Shown here: one piece after another, positions 1 to 5,288 of the stretch
Layout of the letters: each line of letters opens with the position of its first letter
How positions within the stretch are numbered: the stretch's first letter is position 1
Assembly (NCBI GenBank): GCA_964486145.1
Contig: CAZAMT010000289.1
Coordinates: forward strand, 1-5,288
Direction of reading: 5' to 3'
Source: CAZAMT01 sp964486145
GTDB lineage: Bacteria > Bacteroidota > Bacteroidia > Bacteroidales > JAAAOM01
Length of the DNA: 5,288 bases
The notes under the pieces: model-generated
Told to the model about the DNA's origin: nothing
Seen by the model: the letters and a program-made list of their open reading frames with translations, nothing else
The model's database searches: none
Program-made: the position numbers and the translations under genes

Positions 1-60
1 CCAGATAATTTCATGATAAGCATTGAGAAGTTTATTGAAGCATATCGTAGTTGCAAACAT
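1..60 (-). CDS. Possible start of a downstream gene, cut by the window edge
   Basis: After the hydE stop (83-85) a minus-strand frame stays open to the window edge. From ATG at 60 it encodes MFATTICFNKLLNAYHEIIW; a TTG at 81 in the same frame would add seven residues (MHLENEA). The residue mix is plausible for protein. The spacing (two bases after hydE from the TTG, or 22 from the ATG) would fit a co-transcribed gene. It does not resemble the N-terminus of HydG or of the TM1266-type hydrogenase regulator as I know them. A second frame, from ATG at 68, is also open, so twenty codons do not settle the matter. Confidence 0.28.
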   Translation of the reverse strand, partial: MFATTICFNKLLNAYHEIIW

Positions 61-82
61 TGCCTCATTTTCAAGGTGCAAA

Positions 83-1177
83 TCAGGGCTTACTTTTCAT
101 TCGATTTGAATAATGCGCGGAATCACCCCATTCACCGAAAGCAACTTCATGGTCAGTCATGTAAATTCTTGTCTCCAGGCATCCTGAGCAATCTTCAGGA
201 TTTTCATCGGTGCAGGGTTTGTTTTCATATAATGCATAATCATCTCTGTAAGTGCCTGGTGTTATGTTGGGCATGATCACATTCGCCCCTGCTTTGATGG
301 CTTTTTCTCTTCCGATTTTATCGATAGCCTGTAAGGCAGTTGCAGCAGCAATATTGATATCGGGCATCATCAGCCGAAGAATTGCTATCATTTTGAGAGC
401 AAGATCAAAACGTACCTGTAGAGGCAATAATTCATCTTTATATTGATAAAGTGGTGTGTTTTTATGTTCAATGTATGGTCCCATGCCTACCATATCAATT
501 TCAAATTCTTTCATAAAGATTAAATCACGTGCCAGATCTTCCAGGGTTTGAAATGGCATTCCAATCATTACACCGGTTCCGGTTTGGTATCCAATATCCT
601 TCAGATCAATTAGTGATTGTAATCGACGTTCGAAAGAATGCCGATCGTCTTCGGGGTGTATTTTTTCAAACAAGTCGGCATTGCTTGATTCAATGCGCAG
701 CAGGTAGCGTTGTGCTCCGCTCTCGAACCAGCGCTGGTAGGTTTCACGACTTTGTTCTCCTGTTGAAAGGGTCACTCTCAGGTTGCCATTGCTCAGTTTT
801 TGTATCTTTTTAAGCAAGGAATCAACCCTCTCAACAAATGTTTTGTCATCTCTCTCTCCCGATTGCAAAACGACAGATCCAAAATTATGGTCATATGCGT
901 ATCTGATTGAATCCAGAATTTCCTCATCATTGAGGTTATAACGCTTCACACTTTTATTGCTCTTTCTTATCCCGCAGTATAAACAATTCTTGGTGCAAAT
1001 ATTTGAAAATTCAACAAGCCCGCGAAAATAAACCTTGTCCTCAACCATTATTTTTTTTATGCCTGCTGCTTCCTGAAAAAGCAACCCTCTTTCTTTCCCT
1101 TCTGAACGAAGAAGGCACATGATATTTTCGAGTGAAAAATCCCTGAATTTGAATATTTCTTTTATGTTTTCAGCCAT
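83..1177 (-). CDS. hydE: [FeFe]-hydrogenase H-cluster radical SAM maturase HydE
   Basis: HydE is a cytoplasmic radical SAM enzyme that processes the HydG-made iron-CO-cyanide synthon on the way to the diiron subcluster of [FeFe]-hydrogenase. The 364-residue product matches the family in length (Thermotoga maritima HydE is about 348). Seen directly: the CX3CX2C motif for the SAM-binding 4Fe-4S cluster (Cys61, Cys65, Cys68), a GER motif near 107-109, RYLLRIESSN near 157-166, and a GMGPYIEH stretch near 231-238, all typical of HydE TIM barrels. Near the C-terminus Cys322, Cys330 and Cys333 form CX7CX2C, the pattern that binds the optional second cluster in the Thermotoga enzyme. I chose ATG at 1177. 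The same frame extends only to a TTG at 1204 just after a TGA stop, and that extension would overlap the promoter-like element. The gene lies downstream of hydF but is separated from it by an opposite-strand gene remnant, so it probably has its own promoter. Family identity is near certain. Confidence 0.96.
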   Translation of the reverse strand: MAENIKEIFKFRDFSLENIMCLLRSEGKERGLLFQEAAGIKKIMVEDKVYFRGLVEFSNICTKNCLYCGIRKSNKSVKRYNLNDEEILDSIRYAYDHNFGSVVLQSGERDDKTFVERVDSLLKKIQKLSNGNLRVTLSTGEQSRETYQRWFESGAQRYLLRIESSNADLFEKIHPEDDRHSFERRLQSLIDLKDIGYQTGTGVMIGMPFQTLEDLARDLIFMKEFEIDMVGMGPYIEHKNTPLYQYKDELLPLQVRFDLALKMIAILRLMMPDINIAAATALQAIDKIGREKAIKAGANVIMPNITPGTYRDDYALYENKPCTDENPEDCSGCLETRIYMTDHEVAFGEWGDSAHYSNRMKSKP

Positions 1178-1182
1178 CGCAG

Positions 1183-1191
1183 GCAAAGATA
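1183..1191 (-). promoter_or_regulatory. Bacteroidota-type -7 promoter element of hydE
   Basis: The minus strand reads TATCTTTGC here, an exact match to the TAnnTTTG -7 element of Bacteroidota primary promoters. It ends five bases before the hydE ATG at 1177, so the transcript would have almost no 5' leader. There is no TTTG at the expected -33 distance (the sequence there is CCGG), so the call rests on one element and its position. It also favours the 1177 start over the upstream TTG. Confidence 0.5.
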
Positions 1192-1220
1192 CAACAGAAA
1201 ACAATCATCTCCGGCCTCTC

Positions 1221-1234
1221 CTTATTGCAATAAG
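1221..1234. repeat. 14-bp perfect palindrome in the hydE / CPBP intergenic region
   Basis: CTTATTGCAATAAG is identical to its own reverse complement. It lies 44 bases upstream of the hydE start, in the 83-base gap between hydE and the divergent CPBP remnant. It contains the TAA that closes the CPBP frame on its N-terminal side. It could be a site for a dimeric regulator of hydE, or a mark of the rearrangement that removed the 5' end of the CPBP gene. I do not recognise it as the site of a known regulator. No hairpin-plus-T-run terminator is present. Confidence 0.35.
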
Positions 1235-1260
1235 TCAAAAAATCTTTTCACCCTATCTGG

Positions 1261-1752
1261 ATGGCCCTGCTGCATGGATTGTTCGCCGGAGCTACATTGA
1301 ATGCACTGTTTGGGTTTGGCGAAGAGGCTGGTTGGCGTGGTTATCTTCTGCATGAGTGGAAACACATGCAGTTTTGGAAAGCTTCATTGTTTATCGGTTT
1401 AATATGGGGGATTTGGCATGCACCGTTGATCCTTCTGGGCCATAACTATCCAGAACACCCCCAACTGGGAGTACTGATGATGACCGTCTGGTGCATATTA
1501 TTAACTCCGGTTTTTATTTACATTACCTTGAAGGCAAAATCGGTTATTGCTGCTGCCGTGATGCATGGAACATTGAATGCTTCGGTTGGCATACCCATCA
1601 TGGTAATTAAAGGAGGAAACGATTTAACTACAGGCATTACAGGTCTTCCAGGGTTTATCGCGCTCTTTCTGACTATCATGCTTTTACTGGCTTACGACAC
1701 GCTCGTATCTCAACAAAAGCTGATGAGTAGTAAAATCGAAGATTACATGTGA
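1261..1752 (+). CDS. N-terminally truncated CPBP-family intramembrane metalloprotease (probable gene remnant)
   Basis: This is a 163-residue membrane protein of the CPBP (CAAX protease and bacteriocin-processing, Abi) family. Members are multi-pass membrane proteases; many act in prenyl-protein processing, bacteriocin immunity or unknown roles. All catalytic motifs are visible: GEEAGWRG with Glu21, Glu22 and Arg26, then an IWGIWH motif with His53, then HGTLN with His102 and Asn106. Hydrophobic segments lie near residues 4-20, 41-60, 69-90, 95-116 and 128-145. Family members are usually about 250-300 residues with further membrane helices before the GEE motif. Here the frame is open only nine codons upstream of the ATG (VKKSFHPIW, which looks homologous) before a TAA at 1231-1233, and hydE begins soon after on the other strand. 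No ribosome site or clear promoter precedes the ATG. It is the only plus-strand gene, ends eight bases from the hydF stop, and splits hydF from hydE. Family assignment is firm; whether it is expressed or functional is doubtful. Confidence 0.72.
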   Translation: MALLHGLFAGATLNALFGFGEEAGWRGYLLHEWKHMQFWKASLFIGLIWGIWHAPLILLGHNYPEHPQLGVLMMTVWCILLTPVFIYITLKAKSVIAAAVMHGTLNASVGIPIMVIKGGNDLTTGITGLPGFIALFLTIMLLLAYDTLVSQQKLMSSKIEDYM

Positions 1753-1760
1753 CTTATTTG

Positions 1761-2987
1761 CTAAACGTAATCGTCACTTGCACTCATTTTTCCAACAAAC
1801 GGTTCGATAACGCGCTCATACACGCCCTGCATATAAGCAATGGCCATTCCATAATTGGTGACAGGGATGTTAGCATCCACGGCAGGTTTTAACCTGTTTA
1901 TGATTTGTTTTGGTGTTATTACGCACCCCCCGCATTGAATAACCAATGCATATTCGTCCACTTGCCGGGGGAGGTTGGTTAGTCCCGATACGGTATCAAA
2001 AGTCAGTTTTTTTCCTGTAAACTGTGCAAGCCAGCGGGGAATTTTTACACGGCCGATATCATCGCAAGAAACATGGTGCGTGCAGGATTCCAGCAATAAA
2101 ATACGATCACCATCATTTAGTTCTGAAATTTTTGGTGTACCCTGAAGGTAATGCTCAAAATCACCTTTATACCTTGCTAACAAAACACTGAAGCCTGTTA
2201 GAGGTATACTGGCCGGCACCGATGCACTGGCTTTTAAGAAGATGGAACTGTCAGTAATTGCCAGTTTCGGATGTATTTTCGTGTTTTTGAGAAAAGCATC
2301 AACCTCTCTCTCTTTCAAAACGACAGCAATGCAGTCGTTATCAAGTAAATCACGTATAGCCTGCACCTGTGGTAATATTAACCTGCCTTCCGGCGCTTCA
2401 ATATCAATAGGGGTAATCAACAGGACGATGTCACCATATGAAACCAAATTGCCCAGCAATGTTCTTTTCTTATAAGCTGTGGAAGGCATTTCCGTTCGAA
2501 TCAGATCAATCAGAATTTCAAGGTTTTTGGGTGCTATGGCTGAAAAATCAACAACCTTCATGCCTTTTCTCTTCAATAAAGATTCACATTCGTTCCGGAT
2601 CTCCTGAATATCGCGTTTGTTGTGCACGACAATGTATGGAACTCCGGCCTTATAGAATTCTGATGATAACTCTTCCTCAAATTCTCCCCACTGATTTCCG
2701 GAAATGACGAGCAAGGCAAAATCAATTTGATTGATGATTTCTCTGGTACGTTTCATCCGCATTGTTCCGAGTGAACCGACATCGTCAATACCGGCTGTAT
2801 CAATGATAATCACAGGACCTACAACCGGAATTTCCACAGATTTTTTAACGGGGTCGGTTGTAGTTCCGGGAGTATCAGAAACGATGGAAACATCCTGCCC
2901 TGTCAGTACATTGATGATAGAACTTTTGCCAATATTTCTACGACCAAATATTCCGATATGTGGTTTTAACTCTCTGCCTTTACTCAT
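1761..2987 (-). CDS. hydF: [FeFe]-hydrogenase H-cluster maturation GTPase HydF
   Basis: HydF is the cytoplasmic scaffold on which the diiron subcluster is completed before transfer to apo-HydA. The 408-residue product has the usual three-part layout. The N-terminal GTPase domain shows a P-loop GRRNIGKS at 15-22, the TTTDP switch region at 42-46, DTAG at 63-66, NKRD at 123-126 and SA at 149-150. A dimerisation domain follows (about 175-270, with GDIVLLITPID and GRLILPQVQAIR). The C-terminal cluster domain has Cys302-Thr-His304, IGRVKIPRWL at 311-320 and the Cys352-Gly-Gly-Cys355 pair. Cys302, Cys352 and Cys355 correspond to the 4Fe-4S ligands of Thermotoga HydF. The residue before the CGGC pair is Gln351, where Thermotoga and clostridial HydF have His. 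The ATG overlaps the end of the lyase gene by eight bases (ATGAGTAA) and is directly preceded by GGAG, which suggests translational coupling. Identity is near certain. Confidence 0.97.
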   Translation of the reverse strand: MSKGRELKPHIGIFGRRNIGKSSIINVLTGQDVSIVSDTPGTTTDPVKKSVEIPVVGPVIIIDTAGIDDVGSLGTMRMKRTREIINQIDFALLVISGNQWGEFEEELSSEFYKAGVPYIVVHNKRDIQEIRNECESLLKRKGMKVVDFSAIAPKNLEILIDLIRTEMPSTAYKKRTLLGNLVSYGDIVLLITPIDIEAPEGRLILPQVQAIRDLLDNDCIAVVLKEREVDAFLKNTKIHPKLAITDSSIFLKASASVPASIPLTGFSVLLARYKGDFEHYLQGTPKISELNDGDRILLLESCTHHVSCDDIGRVKIPRWLAQFTGKKLTFDTVSGLTNLPRQVDEYALVIQCGGCVITPKQIINRLKPAVDANIPVTNYGMAIAYMQGVYERVIEPFVGKMSASDDYV

Positions 2988-4428
2988 CTCCAGTAATGTC
3001 CTTCATTGTAAATCCTTCCTTTAAAAGGTTTTCCGGCCTCAAAATGTGTTCCAGCTTTCGTGATTGAATGATTTTGAGGTTGCTGTTGGCCTCCAGAATC
3101 GAAGCATTTTTCTTTTTCATTTCAACGGCCAGTTCGGAGGCTGCTTTGTAACCAATATGCGGCAACAGGGCTGTTGTGATTGCAGGGCTTCGAAGCAATT
3201 TTTCCAGCGCCGTATTCTGGTGAATTTTTAATCCTGATATAAGATGTGCCTGCACCGACTGGTCTGCGGCGATTAATAATTTCAAACTTTCGATCAGGGC
3301 ATGGCCGATGGTCGGAATATAAGGGTTTAAATCAAGGCATCCCTGTCCGCAAAGCGATGAAATCAGTATATCGTTTGCATAAACTTTATGGACAGCACTA
3401 ATTGCAAATTCAGGAATAACCGGATTAATTTTACCCGGCATGATGGAGCTACCTGTTTGCTTCCGTGGTATTTCCACTTCTTTTTGAGATACCAGATCTG
3501 ATGAAAGTAATCGAATATCGGACACCATTTTTTCAAGGTTCACAGCATGTGCCTTTAAAATACCGTGCACCTCAACAAACGGATCAAGATTTGCTGTTGC
3601 ATCCGACAGGTTTTCAGCACGGGTAAGTGGCAGTCCCGTAATACGCTGTAATGTTTGGGGTGCTTCCAACATAAAATAGCGTGGTGTGGTTATGCCTGTT
3701 CCAACTGCGGTTCCCCCGAGGTTTATAACTTTAATTCGCTCAAAACATTTTGAAACCCTCCACCAATCGCGAGAAAGCGCATCATTATAACAACTTAGTA
3801 AACGGCCATATGAAGATGGCACAGCTTCCTGCATTTGGGTATAAGCAATTCTCACAGCGTTCCGGTATTTTTTTTCATTTTTTTCGTTTGCGAACCGCAA
3901 ATGGTTTATTTCTTCTTCCAGCCGGTTTAAAAGATTTAATAAAGTAAGTTTTAACGAAGTTGGGATTACATCATTTGTTGACTGATATATATTGGCATGT
4001 TCAATGGGATCAATGATGGAATATGTACCCGGTTTTAATCCCATTTTCATTAATGCTGCATTCGCAATAATTTCATTTACATTCATGTTGATACTTGTGC
4101 CCGCACCACCGGAAATGGCCGGTACAATAAAATGATCAAAATGTAAACCTTCGGAAACATCTGTTGCGGAATGGATAAGCATTTTGAGAATTTCATCATT
4201 GATAAACCGGATGGGAACACTCTTTTTCTCATACTTTTTCTCAATTGCTTTGTAGTAAGATTCTACCGTAAGATAACAGGCCAGTTTTACTTTGCCCGCT
4301 GCCATAAACCACTCCCTGTGAAAACGTGTTTGATCAGGAAAATTTTCCTTTGCACGAAGCGCATGAATGCCATACAATGCATCATCTGGTAGTTCAAGTG
4401 CAGAAATAATATCTTTCTCAGTTCTCAT
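2980..4428 (-). CDS. aspA: Aspartase/fumarase-superfamily lyase, probable aspartate ammonia-lyase
   Basis: Aspartate ammonia-lyase reversibly splits L-aspartate into fumarate and ammonia in the cytoplasm as a homotetramer. The 482-residue product matches E. coli AspA in length (478). Motifs in order: DALYGIHALRAKENF near 16-30, GGAGTS at 107-112, QSTND at 149-153, TQMQEAVP at 197-204, NLGGTAVGTG at 236-245, RLLSSDL at 306-312, and the signature loop GSSIMPGKINP at 326-336, with the predicted catalytic base Ser327 plus Lys333 and Asn335. Thr197-Gln198 matches the TQ of E. coli aspartase rather than the TH of fumarases, which favours aspartase. The conserved Gly-Arg just before it is Ala-Tyr, and the usual GQLxLN loop is GCLDLN near 363-368, so it is a divergent member and another amine-addition substrate cannot be excluded. 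It overlaps the HD gene upstream by 11 bases and hydF downstream by 8. From memory, an aspA gene beside hydrogenase maturases recurs in other anaerobes, suggesting a maturation or fermentative role. Confidence 0.88.
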   Translation of the reverse strand: MRTEKDIISALELPDDALYGIHALRAKENFPDQTRFHREWFMAAGKVKLACYLTVESYYKAIEKKYEKKSVPIRFINDEILKMLIHSATDVSEGLHFDHFIVPAISGGAGTSINMNVNEIIANAALMKMGLKPGTYSIIDPIEHANIYQSTNDVIPTSLKLTLLNLLNRLEEEINHLRFANEKNEKKYRNAVRIAYTQMQEAVPSSYGRLLSCYNDALSRDWWRVSKCFERIKVINLGGTAVGTGITTPRYFMLEAPQTLQRITGLPLTRAENLSDATANLDPFVEVHGILKAHAVNLEKMVSDIRLLSSDLVSQKEVEIPRKQTGSSIMPGKINPVIPEFAISAVHKVYANDILISSLCGQGCLDLNPYIPTIGHALIESLKLLIAADQSVQAHLISGLKIHQNTALEKLLRSPAITTALLPHIGYKAASELAVEMKKKNASILEANSNLKIIQSRKLEHILRPENLLKEGFTMKDITGDE

Positions 4429-5224
4429 GCTTATTGATAATCTTATCGAATGTATCCCATTCTGCTTTTATGTTATTAGCAAAGGTACGCAATTCGTGAT
4501 TTGGATGGTTATTCATCGCCATTAGATCATAAATAGAGACCTTTTCGTTTGTTATCAATTGATCCAGCGTTTTCAAAAATTCATTGGAGGCCTGATGATA
4601 AACATCGTAGGTTCGCTGATATCTTATTTGTTGCTCACTGATTAAACCATGAAATCCATCAAATACATTTAAAAAGTTTTGAAACCGGTTGGTCAGATTC
4701 TTTTGAATTTCACCGGCCAAATTTGTTGGTGGTACGCCTCGTAACAGATAAATCTCTGCGTACCGGTAAGCGCCAATGATATTAAAAGCATCAAGATCAT
4801 CAGCAGTAGCCAGTAACAGGGGTACTGAAAAAACATCATTTGGATGGATAACCTTGCTGGTTTTATCATCGTGATGCACGATAGCATCTTTCAATGGGCT
4901 GGTAATTTCAACCCCCGGAAATTCATCAATATTTTCCTGAAGAATAAGATAACTTTCCATTCCATGCTTTAAATCAAGGGTGCGGGTGAGTCCGGTATCA
5001 TGAAAAAAAGATGCAAACATCAGTTCCTGCACAAATAATTCGTTTACTTCTGTTTCAGAATGCACTTGTTGCAATAAATCTTTCGTAAAATACCATACCC
5101 GTAAATGATGAAAATGGTCGTGTGAACTCAGATGGCGGCCTTCAAACAATGATTTAACAAAATTAAATAACCGTTCCAGCCATTTTTTCTCAAGATGTGA
5201 AATTATTAAAGACAAGTTGGTCAT
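4418..5224 (-). CDS. HD-domain metal-dependent phosphohydrolase, first gene of the aspA-hydF operon
   Basis: This 268-residue soluble protein carries an HD-superfamily metal site. Seen in order: HDHFHHLRV at 35-43 with His39 in the HDxxHxxRV position, HD at His75-Asp76, His117-His118 in a helix after it, and ADDLDAF at 141-147 with Asp142 as the likely last metal ligand. The first pattern and the DxLDA...GAxR pattern resemble the YedJ/YpgQ group of HD hydrolases, at least one of which cleaves nucleoside triphosphates. Those proteins are about 215-230 residues; this one adds a helical C-terminal stretch of unknown role. There is no signal peptide or membrane segment. I chose ATG at 5224; the frame otherwise reaches only a TTG at 5233 right after a TAA, inside the promoter-like element. 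Its TGA overlaps the lyase start by 11 bases, so it is co-translated with aspA and hydF. The substrate is unknown. HD-family membership is confident; a role in hydrogenase maturation is inferred from context only. Confidence 0.85.
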   Translation of the reverse strand: MTNLSLIISHLEKKWLERLFNFVKSLFEGRHLSSHDHFHHLRVWYFTKDLLQQVHSETEVNELFVQELMFASFFHDTGLTRTLDLKHGMESYLILQENIDEFPGVEITSPLKDAIVHHDDKTSKVIHPNDVFSVPLLLATADDLDAFNIIGAYRYAEIYLLRGVPPTNLAGEIQKNLTNRFQNFLNVFDGFHGLISEQQIRYQRTYDVYHQASNEFLKTLDQLITNEKVSIYDLMAMNNHPNHELRTFANNIKAEWDTFDKIINKHEN

Positions 5225-5229
5225 GATTT

Positions 5230-5238
5230 GCAATTATA
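5230..5238 (-). promoter_or_regulatory. Promoter-like element of the HD-aspA-hydF operon
   Basis: The minus strand reads TATAATTGC, one mismatch from the TAnnTTTG -7 element of Bacteroidota and also a perfect TATAAT. As at hydE, it ends exactly five bases before the ATG (5224), so the mRNA would be nearly leaderless. Upstream is an AT-rich run with seven consecutive T on the minus strand (5251-5257 region) and no clear TTTG at -33. No other promoter candidate is visible inside the three-gene block. Confidence 0.4.
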
Positions 5239-5288
5239 CCTGCGAATTAAAATAAAAAAACAGAGATTCACATCACAATGAGCAGTTG

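Noticed and set aside
13..813. Plus-strand open frames at 13-276, 252-446 and 529-813.
   Set aside because: They lie antisense to well-supported hydE sequence, have no recognisable domains and look like shadows of the real frame.
1170..1208. A 12-codon minus-strand leader ORF (ATG at 1208, AAGGAG nine bases upstream) whose TGA overlaps the hydE ATG, considered as an attenuator peptide.
   Set aside because: The product MIVFCCIFACDG shows no regulatory pattern, and the ORF contains the promoter-like element, so a transcript starting there would omit it. The AAGGAG is partly explained by the palindrome.
1119..1355. Plus-strand frame of 78 codons spanning the hydE start and the CPBP region, considered as the missing CPBP N-terminus in another frame.
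   Set aside because: Its translation is not a run of membrane helices, and its last part is just the frame-shifted reading of the GEEAGWRG region. No frameshift repair restores a CPBP N-terminus.
1741..1777. Inverted repeats GATTAC/GTAATC (1741-1746, 1767-1772) and GTGAC/GTCAC (1749-1753, 1773-1777) around the convergent hydF and CPBP stops, considered as a shared terminator.
   Set aside because: The stems are short with about 20-base loops, they interleave and cannot both form as nested hairpins, and no T-run follows on either strand.
2242..4392. Plus-strand open frames opposite hydF and the lyase (2242-2475, 2438-2707, 2731-3024, 3750-3947, 4171-4392).
   Set aside because: All are antisense to conserved motifs of hydF or the lyase and show no independent coding signal or start context.
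4693..4887. A 64-codon minus-strand frame inside the HD gene.
   Set aside because: It is an out-of-frame reading within the HD-domain core, whose main frame carries the conserved metal ligands.
1..5288. CRISPR arrays, tRNA or rRNA genes, insertion sequence ends and long repeats.
   Set aside because: No regularly spaced repeats, cloverleaf-like stretches, transposase motifs or terminal inverted repeats were seen on either strand.

Overview
The window looks like part of an [FeFe]-hydrogenase maturation locus from an anaerobic or fermentative bacterium, most likely a member of the Bacteroidota. The phylum call is an inference. It rests on the AT-leaning base use, the lack of convincing Shine-Dalgarno sequences before most starts, and TAnnTTTG-like promoter elements a few bases before the start codons of the two leading genes.

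Layout, read in the minus-strand direction in which almost everything is transcribed. A three-gene block comes first (5224 to 1761): an HD-domain phosphohydrolase, an aspartase/fumarase-superfamily lyase that is probably aspartate ammonia-lyase, and HydF, the GTPase scaffold of H-cluster assembly. The stop and start codons overlap at both junctions (11 and 8 bases), so this is very likely one translationally coupled operon. Next, on the opposite strand, is the C-terminal part of a CPBP-family membrane protease (1261-1752). Its catalytic motifs are complete but its N-terminal third or more is missing. Then comes hydE (1177 to 83), the radical SAM H-cluster maturase, with its own apparent promoter. 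The first ~60-80 bases may hold the start of a further gene in the same direction, cut by the window edge.

How the genes work together. HydE, HydG and HydF build the diiron subcluster of [FeFe]-hydrogenase. HydG makes the Fe(CO)2(CN) synthon, HydE processes it, and the [2Fe] unit with its dithiomethylamine bridge is completed on HydF and passed to HydA. The lyase could supply ammonia for the bridge amine or simply link aspartate metabolism to fermentation. The HD protein is the least explained member. Neither hydG nor the hydrogenase structural gene is visible here, so both must lie elsewhere.

The points most worth a second look are the HD protein heading the aspA-hydF operon, the truncated CPBP gene that separates hydF from hydE, a glutamine at a position in HydF where other homologues have a cluster-proximal histidine, and the shared near-leaderless promoter arrangement.
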